Part shown: positions 1 to 7,212 of the stretch, piece after piece
How positions within the stretch are numbered: position 1 is the first letter of the stretch
Layout of the letters: the number at the start of each line of letters is the position of its first letter
Assembly (NCBI GenBank): GCA_017523995.1
Contig: JAFWUX010000060.1
Location: forward strand, 1 to 10,778
Origin: Oscillospiraceae bacterium
Lineage (GTDB): Bacteria; Bacillota_A; Clostridia; Oscillospirales; Ruminococcaceae
Length of the DNA stretch: 10,778 nt
Direction of reading: 5' to 3'
Notes under the pieces: model-generated
The model's database searches: none
Seen by the model: the letters and a program-made list of their open reading frames with translations, nothing else
What the model was told of the DNA's origin: nothing
Made by a program: the position numbers and the translations under genes

Positions 1-30
1 ATCCGGGCAACATCAAACTGAGGTGATAAC

Positions 31-1056
31 ATGGCAAAGATCCTGCTTGCAGGCGGTGCAGGATATATCGGCTCCCACACGGCGGTCGAGCTGCTGAACG
101 CAGGCTACGAGGTCGTCGCGGCAGACAATTTCTGCAACAGCTCTCCGGAGGCGATCCGCAGAGCAGAGGAGATCACGGGAAAGCCGGTGCAGCTTTATGA
201 GGCGGATATCCGCGACAGCGAACGGCTCTCACAGATCTTCCGTGAGAACAAGATCGACGCGGTGATCCACTTTGCCGGCCTGAAGGCGGTCGGCGAATCG
301 GTCAAAAAGCCGCTGATGTACTACCGCAACAACATTGACACGACGCTGACGCTGCTCGAAACGATGCAGGCAGCCGGCGTCCGGAACATCATTTTCTCCT
401 CGAGTGCAACGGTCTACGGCGAGGAAAATCCTGTGCCGTACAAGGAGACCATGCAGCGGGGCGTCTGCACGAATCCCTACGGCTGGACGAAGGCGATGAC
501 GGAGCAGATCCTTGAGGATGCCGCGAAGGCAGACCCGTCGCTTTCCGTGGTGCTGCTCCGGTACTTCAATCCGATCGGCGCGCATCCGTCCGGCAGGATC
601 GGCGAGGATCCGCGGGGCATCCCGAACAATCTGATGCCGTATGTGACGCAGGTCGCGGTCGGCAAACGGGAGTGCCTGACGATCTTCGGCAGGGACTATC
701 CGACGAAGGACGGCACCTGCCTGCGGGATTATATCCATGTGACCGATCTCGCAAAGGGACATGTCAAGGCCGTCGCCTATATCCTGCAGCACAGCGGCAC
801 GGAGGTCTTTAACCTCGGCACCGGCACGCCCTACAGCGTCACGGAGATCGTGGAGACCTTTGAGCGCGTGAACGGCGTTCAGGTGAAGCATGTCTACGGG
901 GACCGCCGTGCGGGCGACCTGCCGGAATTTTACGCGAATGCGGACAAGGCACGGGCACTGCTCGGCTGGCAGGCAGAATATACACTGGACGACATGTGCA
1001 GGGATGCATGGAACTGGCAGAAGCAGAATCCGGACGGATACCGCAGCTCTGACTGA
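31..1056 (+). CDS. galE: UDP-glucose 4-epimerase GalE
   Basis: Cytosolic NAD-dependent short-chain dehydrogenase-like epimerase that interconverts UDP-glucose and UDP-galactose (Leloir pathway, and supply of UDP-galactose for surface polysaccharide). The 341-aa product has the usual family length. Visible motifs: the glycine-rich NAD-binding loop GGAGYIG at residues 8-14, the Ser-containing segment SSSATVYG at 123-130, and the catalytic YxxxK pair Tyr150/Lys154 in PYGWTK. The segment RDYIHVTDLAKGH and the C-terminal GTGTPYSV / RRAGDLPEFYAN blocks are typical of GalE rather than other NDP-sugar epimerases. A GAGGTGAT ribosome site lies just before the ATG. It begins a + strand run with the nucleotidyltransferase and araD. 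GC-rich codon use differs from the genes after 3300 and fits host chromosome. Confidence 0.96.
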   Translation: MAKILLAGGAGYIGSHTAVELLNAGYEVVAADNFCNSSPEAIRRAEEITGKPVQLYEADIRDSERLSQIFRENKIDAVIHFAGLKAVGESVKKPLMYYRNNIDTTLTLLETMQAAGVRNIIFSSSATVYGEENPVPYKETMQRGVCTNPYGWTKAMTEQILEDAAKADPSLSVVLLRYFNPIGAHPSGRIGEDPRGIPNNLMPYVTQVAVGKRECLTIFGRDYPTKDGTCLRDYIHVTDLAKGHVKAVAYILQHSGTEVFNLGTGTPYSVTEIVETFERVNGVQVKHVYGDRRAGDLPEFYANADKARALLGWQAEYTLDDMCRDAWNWQKQNPDGYRSSD

Positions 1057-1070
1057 GGCAGCACGCAAAT

Positions 1071-1105
1071 GACAGGTCAGCGATCCGCACGGTTGCTGAC
1101 CTGTT
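1071..1105 (+). terminator. Hairpin between galE and the next gene (weak terminator or processing site)
   Basis: A perfect 10-bp stem, ACAGGTCAGC (1072-1081) with GCTGACCTGT (1095-1104), has a 13-nt loop and lies 15 nt after the galE stop. Only a three-T run follows, so termination would be weak. It may separate galE from the downstream pair or stabilise the galE 3' end. Confidence 0.45.
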
Positions 1106-1130
1106 TGATATCCCGCAAAAGGAGAAACGG

Positions 1131-2258
1131 ATGGAGATTACTGAATACCGGAAAAACGCCGCGGATATGATCGCGCTGGTGCGGTGTGCCGTGAACGGAG
1201 AGAAGCCCGGGAAGGAACTGACGGACGGGCTTGATCTGAAGGCACTGTTCGAGGTCTGTCAGGCGCATGTGCTGACGGCCTGCTGCGCCTACGCGCTGGA
1301 AGCCGCGGGGATCCGGGATGCCGCATTTACGGAGGCCAAGGAAAAGGCGATCCGCAAGAATATTATCATGGATGCGGAGCGCAAAAAGATCCTGAAATGC
1401 CTGGAGGAGGAGCAGATCTGGTATATGCCGCTGAAGGGCGCGCTGCTCAAGGACTGGTATCCGCGCCTCGGGATGCGTCAGATGTCGGATAACGACATTC
1501 TGTTCGATCAGCAGCGGCGTGAGGATGTCCGGCGCATTATGGCAGCGCACGGCTTTACCCTGAAAGCGGAGCGCGAGGTCGTCGATGAGTATACAAAGCC
1601 GCCGGTCTCTAATTTTGAGATGCACTGTGAGCTGTTCATGGAGTATCAGACAGGTGCCATGGCTGCATATTATCTCGGCGTCAAGGAGAAGCTTCTGAAG
1701 GATGACGGCAATCAGTACGGCTGGCATTTCACGGACGAGGACTTCTACCTGTTCATGACGGCACATGAGTACAAGCACTTTTCGCTCGGCGGAACGGGCG
1801 TCCGTTCGCTGCTGGATACCTATATTTTCATGCGGAAATACGGCAGCCGTCTGGATGAAGCATATCTTTCCGCGGAGCTGGATAAGCTCGGGATCGCAGA
1901 ATATGAATCGGAGAGCCGCAGCCTTGCGATGAAGCTCTTTGCCGGTGAAGCGATCACGGAGCAGGAAAGCGAGCTGCTGGATTATTATGTGACGTCCGGC
2001 GTCTACGGCACCCGGGAACACGATATTCAGAACAGGCTGCAGCGAAAGAGCGGCGGCTCCAAGGGAAAATACATCCTGCGCCGGCTGTTCCCGCCGATGG
2101 ACGAGATCAAACGCAATTATCCGTTTTTCTACCGGCACAAGTGGCTGATCCCCGTGCTGTGGGTCTGGCGCCCGGTTTACGGGTTCCTGCACCGGAGAAA
2201 GCAGATCACCGGTGAGCTCAGATATCTGATGAAGAACGAACAGAAACCGGAGGAATAA
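1131..2258 (+). CDS. Nucleotidyltransferase family protein (NTP_transf_5-like)
   Basis: A 375-aa protein with the layout of the NTP_transf_5 (PF14907-type) family. Near residue 100 it has PLKGALL, then R116, then the acidic pair Asp120/Asp122 in MSDNDILF, which matches the G...DxD metal-binding core of polymerase-beta-like nucleotidyltransferases. NFEMHCELF follows as the likely third strand. The family's helical part, with HEYKH and RSLLDTYIF, comes after. The substrate cannot be read from sequence; members are often near polysaccharide or peptide-modification genes. The C-terminus is basic and aromatic ([15 protein letters not shown]), possibly membrane-associated. AAAGGAG sits 7 nt before the ATG. 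The stop is 2 nt before araD, whose ribosome site GGAGG lies within the end of this gene, so the two are probably translationally coupled. Confidence 0.82.
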   Translation: MEITEYRKNAADMIALVRCAVNGEKPGKELTDGLDLKALFEVCQAHVLTACCAYALEAAGIRDAAFTEAKEKAIRKNIIMDAERKKILKCLEEEQIWYMPLKGALLKDWYPRLGMRQMSDNDILFDQQRREDVRRIMAAHGFTLKAEREVVDEYTKPPVSNFEMHCELFMEYQTGAMAAYYLGVKEKLLKDDGNQYGWHFTDEDFYLFMTAHEYKHFSLGGTGVRSLLDTYIFMRKYGSRLDEAYLSAELDKLGIAEYESESRSLAMKLFAGEAITEQESELLDYYVTSGVYGTREHDIQNRLQRKSGGSKGKYILRRLFPPMDEIKRNYPFFYRHKWLIPVLWVWRPVYGFLHRRKQITGELRYLMKNEQKPEE

Positions 2259-2260
2259 TC

Positions 2261-2962
2261 ATGCTGGAGCAACTGAAAAAGGACGTATGTGCGGCGAATC
2301 TGGAGCTTGCAGCAAGAGGCGTCGTCATTTATACATGGGGCAATGTCAGCGGCATCGACCGCGAAAAGGGGCTGGTCGTCATCAAGCCGTCCGGTGTTGA
2401 CTATAACGGCATGAAGCCGGAGGATATGGTTGTCGTCGATCTGGAAACCGGCAAGACAGTGGAAGGAAACTGGAACCCGTCCTCGGATACGAAAACGCAT
2501 CTGGAGCTGTACCGGCGCTATCCGGCAATCGGCGGTATCACGCATACGCATTCGGTCAATGCGGTTGCATTCGCGCAGGCAGGCATGGATATCCCCGCAC
2601 TCGGCACGACACATGCGGATTATTTCTACGGCGCGGTTCCGTGCACCCGCTCGCTGACGCAGGCGGAGGTCGAGGCGGATTATGAGGGCAACACTGGTGT
2701 CGTGATCGCCGAAACACTGGACAGCAGAGGCATTGATCCGATGTCCGTGCCGGGTATCGTCGTGAAGAACCACGGGCCGTTCACATGGGGCAAGGATCCC
2801 GCACAGTCGGTATATCATGCCGTGGTGCTGGATACCGTCGCAGAGATGACGCTCAAGACGCTGCAGCTGAATCCGCAGGCGGAGATGCCGCAGTATATTC
2901 TTGACAAGCATTATCTGCGCAAACACGGCCCGAATGCGTATTACGGGCAGAAAAAGGGATAA
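2261..2962 (+). CDS. araD: L-ribulose-5-phosphate 4-epimerase
   Basis: Class II aldolase-fold, zinc-dependent enzyme converting L-ribulose 5-phosphate to D-xylulose 5-phosphate, linking arabinose use to the pentose phosphate pathway. The 233-aa length is normal. The sequence shows GNVSGID near 27, KPSGVDY at 42-48, SSD with Asp76, the zinc ligands His95 and His97 in THTHS, Asp120 in THAD, the third zinc ligand His171 in KNHGPF, and a C-terminal Tyr-Tyr pair at 227-228. These positions match the residues known in E. coli AraD (His95, His97, His171, Asp120, Tyr229) almost one for one, which favours AraD over fuculose aldolase. No other arabinose gene is visible; pairing with a nucleotidyltransferase and galE is unusual and may reflect a mixed sugar locus. 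The IS66-like scar begins right after its stop. Confidence 0.94.
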   Translation: MLEQLKKDVCAANLELAARGVVIYTWGNVSGIDREKGLVVIKPSGVDYNGMKPEDMVVVDLETGKTVEGNWNPSSDTKTHLELYRRYPAIGGITHTHSVNAVAFAQAGMDIPALGTTHADYFYGAVPCTRSLTQAEVEADYEGNTGVVIAETLDSRGIDPMSVPGIVVKNHGPFTWGKDPAQSVYHAVVLDTVAEMTLKTLQLNPQAEMPQYILDKHYLRKHGPNAYYGQKKG

Positions 2963-2969
2963 ACGAAAA

Positions 2970-3300
2970 AAGCGGGTGCTGATGCTGAAATCAATTCTCG
3001 GAACCGACTGTTGAGACAATCACAAAGCAATCGAAGAAAACTGGACAGCACCGCGGCAGAAAAGAGATCAGAGCAGACCATGAAACGAAGAAGGTTGTCG
3101 TTGATTTGCCTGAAAATCAGAAGGTCTGCGATGAATGCGGCAGTCCGCTGACCGAATACACGGAAGAATATCCTAAATATGATCATCTTGACCGTAAAAA
3201 TATCGGATGTGATGATTCCGATTACAATTTGATTTACTGCCCTCACTTCAAAATTTGCGGAAGCGAGGGCTTTATTATACATCTTTTTGTGAAGGGTTGA
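2970..3300 (+). pseudogene. IS66-type transposase (TnpC) remnant, frameshifted and truncated
   Basis: No intact gene. Translation from about 2970 gives KAGADAEINS; a frame change near 3000 then gives SEPTVETITKQ, HRGRKEI, VVVDLPENQK and VCDECGSPL. This succession (EPTVETIT, basic linker, DLPE..K.C..CG.L) is the linker plus zinc-finger start of IS66-family TnpC transposases. The match fades after about 3156; the reading frame continues to a stop at 3300 with YPKYDHLD and YCPHFKICGSEGF, which I do not recognise. The TnpC N-terminus, DDE domain and IS ends are absent. It most likely marks an old insertion followed by deletion at the chromosome/element boundary. A very small Cys-rich protein starting at TTG 3106 cannot be excluded but has no good ribosome site. 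Confidence 0.6.
3239..3277 (+). terminator. Rho-independent terminator-like hairpin
   Basis: GCCCTC-a-CTTC (3239-3249) pairs with GAAG-c-GAGGGC (3260-3270): ten pairs with one A/C mismatch and a 10-nt loop, followed by TTTATT. It is oriented to stop + strand transcription arriving from araD and lies within the tail of the IS66-like remnant. Confidence 0.55.
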
Positions 3301-3316
3301 GGAAGGGTGACGCTTA

Positions 3317-3356
3317 CGGAAAAAACATACTCCTTTTGAGAGTGTGCTTTTTCTTT
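3317..3356. terminator. Bidirectional terminator between the scar and the repressor gene
   Basis: CATACTC (3326-3332) pairs with GAGTGTG (3340-3346) with one wobble and a 7-nt loop. The stem is preceded by A6 and followed by CTTTTTCTTT, so it has a T tract in both directions. It lies 10-20 nt past the repressor stop on the - strand and would also block host read-through from the left. Confidence 0.65.
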
Positions 3357-3364
3357 GACAATGT

Positions 3365-4237
3365 TTAATACTTATTATGCATCGCTTCATAGCGTGCAGC
3401 ATCCTTTTTGCTTGCAATAGATTCCGGTTCCAGATTACTCAGTACGCGACCGATCAAATACACATTGTCATCGTCGGAAAAACGCATCGTATCGTAATCC
3501 TCATTGAAGGAATGAAGGCCGTCCGCTTCCAGAACCTTGATATAGGTACTGTTTCCGATCATGAAAGCACCGACCTCACCGTATTGCAGTTCCGGACATC
3601 TGGGATATTTTTCTACGAGTACAAGGTCACCGTCATGATACATAGGTTCCATACTGTTGCCGTTGACTGCGAATACAAGGTCTGCATGCCTAATCGCAGA
3701 GTTTGTATGTGGGTACAGATAGATTGGCTCTCCCTGATCCTCAAATTCAGCACCGCTGTCAAAACCGGCAGCGAGTTCCTTCTCGCAGAAGATGAGTTTT
3801 ACAACCTCCGGGCATTCTCCGATAAATTCCGCAGCTTTCAAAGAACTGATCAGGTTATCGACAGTAAGCTGGTGTCCCTGATTCAACCCGCGGTAATCGT
3901 TGATCAATGTCTGCTCTTTTGCAGTATAGGTATTCAGAGGGTTATCAATGCCGTATAAATCGTACAGTGTGATTTCCAGCGTTTCACAAAGCATCGGAAC
4001 GACACTGAAATCAGGACGCGCACGACCGTTTTCCCAATTGCTGACAGCATTTGACGAGATACCGACTGCCTGTGCAACATCCCTTTGATCTAACCCCTGC
4101 CGTTCACGATAGTATTTGATTCGCTTGCCGACAGCATGGGCATCTTTCAGCTTCACCGGATTTGTGATATTGGGTTTCGGCATCGGTGCTCCGCCTTTGG
4201 ATAATGTGATCTTCGGTTGCTTGTCTTGCTGCTTCAT
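3365..4237 (-). CDS. XRE-family S24 repressor (CI/LexA-like)
   Basis: Probable master repressor of the element. The start at 4237 (MKQQDKQPK) is chosen because AAAAAGGAG lies just upstream; an extension to 4300 exists but lacks a ribosome site. The product is 290 aa. A 35-residue polar tail is followed by a Cro/CI HTH at about 36-97 (KRIKYYRERQ, DVAQAVGISSNAVSNWENG). A linker follows, then an S24 peptidase domain: likely cleavage bond Ala157-Gly158 in LAAGFDSG, catalytic Ser195 in GNSMEPMYHDGDLV and catalytic Lys234 in TYIKVL. With these residues present it should self-cleave, classically stimulated by RecA during SOS. It diverges from the ImmA-like protease gene, whose product is the likely second route of inactivation. 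Its promoter is perfect consensus and carries operator-like sites, suggesting autoregulation. Confidence 0.92.
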   Translation of the reverse strand: MKQQDKQPKITLSKGGAPMPKPNITNPVKLKDAHAVGKRIKYYRERQGLDQRDVAQAVGISSNAVSNWENGRARPDFSVVPMLCETLEITLYDLYGIDNPLNTYTAKEQTLINDYRGLNQGHQLTVDNLISSLKAAEFIGECPEVVKLIFCEKELAAGFDSGAEFEDQGEPIYLYPHTNSAIRHADLVFAVNGNSMEPMYHDGDLVLVEKYPRCPELQYGEVGAFMIGNSTYIKVLEADGLHSFNEDYDTMRFSDDDNVYLIGRVLSNLEPESIASKKDAARYEAMHNKY

Positions 4238-4407
4238 AAAATGCTCCTTTTTCAGAAATACAGAATCAATCGTTCTTCTGTCACTATACAAACCGAACAA
4301 ATATGATGCTCAAAATCTATGCACTCATCCAAAGTTTTTCAAGATTATTTCAACACTGATAATGTGGAAATCTCGAAAATCTCAATAGACAAGCTAATGT
4401 TTATTCT

Positions 4408-4436
4408 ATTATAGCACAATGACGGTGTTTTGTCAA
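4408..4436 (-). promoter_or_regulatory. Consensus sigma-A promoter of the repressor gene
   Basis: Read on the - strand: TTGACA (4436-4431), 17-nt spacer, TATAAT (4413-4408), a perfect consensus. The predicted start near 4401 leaves a leader of about 160 nt before the ATG at 4237. Confidence 0.85.
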
Positions 4437-4449
4437 TGTTATTTCGCAC

Positions 4450-4478
4450 TTGATATTCTATCGCTAATGTGATATAAT
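4450..4478 (+). promoter_or_regulatory. Strong sigma-A promoter of the ImmA-like gene
   Basis: TTGATA (4450-4455), 17-nt spacer, TATAAT (4473-4478). The predicted start near 4485 lies upstream of the ATG at 4502 and gives a leader of about 150 nt to the preferred GTG at 4634. The two divergent -35 boxes are only 13 bp apart. Confidence 0.82.
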
Positions 4479-4633
4479 ACCACTAACGATGTTTTCACAG
4501 CATGGTTTTCTCTCTTTCCATTGATTTTTTGTACTATCCCCATCCGACAGCATCGTTCCTTCGCCGCAATAGATTTTTCTTTCAAGATATGTCAATTGCT
4601 GTGTCGTCAGGAGATGACAGAAAGGAGCGTTCC

Positions 4634-6673
4634 GTGGATACAGTCATTACAGCGAGTCCGCACGCCTTTGATCCTGTTGCTCATCATAATCTGCCGTATG
4701 AAGAACAGGAGAAAGTATACTGCCGGAGAGTGAATGAGATCATCAGACCGTATACTGTGATAGACGTACTGACAAAAGTATATCACAGAAACTTTGCATA
4801 CGATCTATCAGCATATATCGGCGAGCATCCGGAATCTTTTGCTCAATTCAAGAAATCGGATGCATCTTGGCGGATGTCCAGAGTATGGGTAAACGAGTGC
4901 CGCTGCATTCGTCCGGAATCGGTATTTGATCAGCCGAAGTATGCGTGCTGTGTAGATTTAGTAATATCTGCCCGTGTGAAGATCGAGGAAGAAAAGTGCG
5001 GCATTGCCTGTTTCAAAAGTCACTATACCATAAAAGGTGAATTCCGTCTTAGATATATCTTTAATTTCTGCCCTTGTGAACTGACCTGTTTTTTCGACAG
5101 AGTGATTGTGAACGAGCAAGAAAGCCTGCTATCCATATTTCCGGATGCAATCAGGATGGACAAATACCTTTTGCCATTGCTGCTGACCACAGAGGACTAC
5201 CAGAAAGCTGCATCAATCGTCATAGGAGAAATGCGTTCTGCTCTGAAAAGGAAGTATCGGGTTCATGCGCCTTTTGATCCGCGAAAGTGGATCAGCATCA
5301 TGGGACCGTCGATCAGGCTGGGCGCATTCCCTGAGAATGGTGCTATGGGTGAATACTTCTTTGATTTCGGTCAGGCTGATCTGTTTGATGATAAAACCGG
5401 AGTGGTTTACCCGAACAGCTATATCAATCCGGGAACGATTATCCTGAATCATCAGGCATTCCAGTCAAAAGGAATCGAGAATTCAACGATTTGTCATGAG
5501 GGCTGTCATCACCGGTTTGACTTCTATTACCTGATGCTGCAAAAAACGCACGGTCACAGCTACGCATCATATCTCTGCAAGCGTTTTCAGAAAAACGACA
5601 GTCAGGATGACAGCAGATGGTCGCCCATAGACATTATGGAACTTCACGCGAATAAACTGCCCGGATATATTCTGATTCAGGACAAACCCGGAAAAGCGTA
5701 TGCAAGGAAGCTGATGAAAAGCTACGGCGGGCAGCATACCATTCAGAACCTCGATCAGCTAGTTCGGGATGTTGCTGCGCATTTCGGTACACCGTTGTCA
5801 ATGGCACGCAGAAGGCTGATAGAACTAGGCTATCCGGATGTAAGCGGTATCTCCCAATATGTCAATAATATGCGCGTTCCCAATCATATTTCTGAATTGC
5901 CGCCGAATCAGACATATACGATAGATGAGCAGGATGCAATCAGGGAATACCTGAGAAATGCGGATTTTCAACGAATCCTCGATACCGGGATGTTCATTTT
6001 TGCCGAGAATCATTACTGTCTGAACACCCGCAAGTATGTGTATGTAGATCATTATGGATTCTTTCACCTGACACGGGAAGCCCATGAAAATATGACTGCC
6101 TGTTGTCTGGTGTTTGAGCAGAAACATCAGCATCAGATACGATTATTCTTTGGGGGCAGACTGTTTAAGGGTACCGGTAAAGGCAGTAAGCAAATCGAAT
6201 ATTGCGGGAAGAACGGCGAAGCAGTCACAACTGCCGAAGGATTGGCTTTGAGAAAAATGGTTGAAAAACAGGCTCGTGATATGCAAATCATTAAGAAGTC
6301 GTTCAACGAATTGACCATTGAGTTGATGGAAAAGCGCAAGTTTTCAATGCGAACGCTGGCTGATGCGAGCGGCCTTTCTACAGATACGATTAAACACATG
6401 AGAACGGATCCGGAGCGTATATTTGATATACGACAACTGGTTGCTTTCTGTATCGCGCTGCATCTGCCGCCAGAAGTCAGCATGGAATATATTAACACAT
6501 CACTCAGCAAATTTAGAGATACCACGGATATGGAACTATATAAATATGCACTCATGCAATGGTATTTACAGCCGATTCCTATTGTGAACCGTAAATTGGT
6601 CGAAGCCGGTGCTCCGCCTTTGACGAATCTGGTAGACGGGTTCGATGAGAACGGTATCAAAATAGATGCATAA
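4634..6673 (+). CDS. ImmA/IrrE-type metalloprotease with C-terminal HTH (putative anti-repressor)
   Basis: GTG 4634 is chosen because AAAGGAG ends 6 nt before it; in-frame ATGs at 4502 and 4589 lack ribosome sites. The product is 679 aa, far longer than classic ImmA. Residues 1-250 are an unrecognised Cys-containing region. The peptidase core has His288-Glu289-x-x-His292 (CHEGCHH) and, 44 residues on, Glu336 in MELHANKLPGYIL, matching the ExxAN segment of ImmA/IrrE zinc peptidases. A winged-helix-like tail follows (LVRDVAAHFGTPLSMARRRL). Residues 430-500 include KYVYVD..GFFHLT and CCLVF. Residues 557-616 form an XRE-like HTH (MRTLADASGLSTDTIKHM). In ICEBs1, ImmA cleaves the repressor ImmR; by analogy the target here is the divergent S24 repressor (inference). 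The HTH suggests it is recruited to DNA or is an autonomous regulator. Confidence 0.85.
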   Translation: MDTVITASPHAFDPVAHHNLPYEEQEKVYCRRVNEIIRPYTVIDVLTKVYHRNFAYDLSAYIGEHPESFAQFKKSDASWRMSRVWVNECRCIRPESVFDQPKYACCVDLVISARVKIEEEKCGIACFKSHYTIKGEFRLRYIFNFCPCELTCFFDRVIVNEQESLLSIFPDAIRMDKYLLPLLLTTEDYQKAASIVIGEMRSALKRKYRVHAPFDPRKWISIMGPSIRLGAFPENGAMGEYFFDFGQADLFDDKTGVVYPNSYINPGTIILNHQAFQSKGIENSTICHEGCHHRFDFYYLMLQKTHGHSYASYLCKRFQKNDSQDDSRWSPIDIMELHANKLPGYILIQDKPGKAYARKLMKSYGGQHTIQNLDQLVRDVAAHFGTPLSMARRRLIELGYPDVSGISQYVNNMRVPNHISELPPNQTYTIDEQDAIREYLRNADFQRILDTGMFIFAENHYCLNTRKYVYVDHYGFFHLTREAHENMTACCLVFEQKHQHQIRLFFGGRLFKGTGKGSKQIEYCGKNGEAVTTAEGLALRKMVEKQARDMQIIKKSFNELTIELMEKRKFSMRTLADASGLSTDTIKHMRTDPERIFDIRQLVAFCIALHLPPEVSMEYINTSLSKFRDTTDMELYKYALMQWYLQPIPIVNRKLVEAGAPPLTNLVDGFDENGIKIDA

Positions 6674-6752
6674 TATCATAAACATCTGCATGATTCAGGT
6701 TCCATGAGTCGATTCCTCAAAAACAGCGATCATTCGATCTAATTATATGTAA

Positions 6753-6797
6753 ATGGGCTTTTCTGAGTTGATATATCACTCAGAGAAGCCCATTTTT
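6753..6797 (+). terminator. Strong rho-independent terminator after the ImmA-like gene
   Basis: A 16-bp stem with one G-T wobble, ATGGGCTTTTCTGAGT (6753-6768) with ACTCAGAGAAGCCCAT (6778-6793), has a 9-nt loop and ends in TTTTT. It closes the protease transcript, so the genes from 7213 onward need their own promoter. Confidence 0.93.
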
Positions 6798-6815
6798 GCA
6801 AAAAAATTCAAAACA

Positions 6816-6939
6816 GTTGGTGTGTGAAACCAACCAACAAGTAAATCAACGTATATACGCGCATTTCATAGTGTTCTGTAGCGGCGATAGTGTGATTGGA
6901 CGACGTAAATACGTTGATTTCGCAAATAATTGGTGTGTG
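6816..6939. repeat. Repeat-dense non-coding block: long inverted repeat inside two direct repeats
   Basis: AAATCAACGTATATACG (6843-6859) and CGTAAATACGTTGATTT (6904-6920) are inverted copies matching at 16 of 17 positions around a 44-nt centre. TTGGTGTGTG occurs on both outer sides (6817-6826 and 6930-6939). The left copy also makes a small hairpin, GTTGGT/ACCAAC (6816-6821/6829-6834). The only frame here (6796-6978, 60 codons) has no ribosome site or recognisable domain. It could be a regulator-binding array, an origin-like site or an RNA; nothing in the sequence decides. Confidence 0.7.
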
Positions 6940-6967
6940 TTTGTCCCTTCCCGCAGAGAAAAAACCG

Positions 6968-6976
6968 TGATAAAAT
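6968..6976 (+). promoter_or_regulatory. Possible extended -10 promoter for the second regulatory operon
   Basis: TG-A-TAAAAT is an extended -10 form; 17 nt upstream is TTCCCG, a poor -35. Transcription would begin near 6983 and carry the cloverleaf-like region as the leader of the gene at 7213. The TTGGTGTGTG copy at 6930-6939 lies just upstream, fitting an activator site. Confidence 0.4.
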
Positions 6977-7032
6977 AAAGCTATAGTCAAGGGAACGGAG
7001 AATGAAACCGCCCTAGACGAATCAATACCCGC

Positions 7033-7143
7033 AGCCGGATGCATACGGTCTGAGGATATTCCAAAGGCACGATCGGACTATCTATACAATAGCTATGTGT
7101 AGATAAAGATGTGTCGAAGAATACCCTTCGTATGCATCCGGCT
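7033..7143 (+). ncRNA. Candidate cloverleaf-like structured RNA (unassigned)
   Basis: A perfect 15-bp stem, AGCCGGATGCATACG (7033-7047) with CGTATGCATCCGGCT (7129-7143), encloses three smaller hairpins. These are GTCTGA/TCGGAC (7048-7053/7073-7078, one wobble), TATCTATAC/GTGTAGATA (7079-7087/7097-7105, one wobble) and CGAAG/CTTCG (7115-7119/7126-7130, overlapping the long stem by two bases). The whole resembles a multibranch RNA of 111 nt. It lies between a possible promoter and the sigma-like gene, so it could be a leader element or a processed small RNA. I do not recognise a known class. The strand is inferred from the gene direction, and the inverted repeat could instead act as DNA. Confidence 0.5.
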
Positions 7144-7212
7144 ATTTCTATGCCGCGGCGTTGAGGATGCAACAAAGGGCTGATACAGATTGAATTGAAA
7201 GGATAAAGCATT

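Larger units (their letters stand above)
4393..4490. promoter_or_regulatory. Probable repressor operators in the divergent control region
   Basis: GCTAATGT occurs at 4393-4400, where repressor transcription should start, and again at 4463-4470 in the spacer of the opposing promoter. The second copy is the left arm of an imperfect inverted repeat, ATCGCTAATGTGAT (4460-4473) with ATACCACTAACGAT (4477-4490), 10 of 14 positions matching, centred on the -10 of the protease promoter. This is where a CI-type dimer would block both promoters. Operator identity is inferred. Confidence 0.55.

Noticed and set aside
229..1068. Long - strand open frame opposite galE
   Set aside because: Arg/His/Leu-rich antisense shadow of a GC-rich gene; no domain or ribosome site, while the + strand frame is unmistakable GalE.
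1077..2192. 371-codon - strand open frame opposite the nucleotidyltransferase gene
   Set aside because: Antisense shadow; the + strand protein has the family's catalytic layout and an AAAGGAG site.
3365..4720. Toxin-antitoxin pair (HTH repressor plus ImmA-type protein)
   Set aside because: The genes diverge, the repressor has a full S24 domain, and integrase and antirepressor genes accompany them, which fits an element switch better.
6796..6978. 60-codon + strand frame after the terminator
   Set aside because: Starts inside the T/A tract of the terminator, has no ribosome site, and is explained by the repeat array.
7033..7143. Retron msr-msd or group I intron explanation for the inverted repeat
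   Set aside because: No reverse transcriptase is present, and the intron-like CTATAGTC near 6981 is on the wrong side of any core pairing; conserved P7 elements are not seen.
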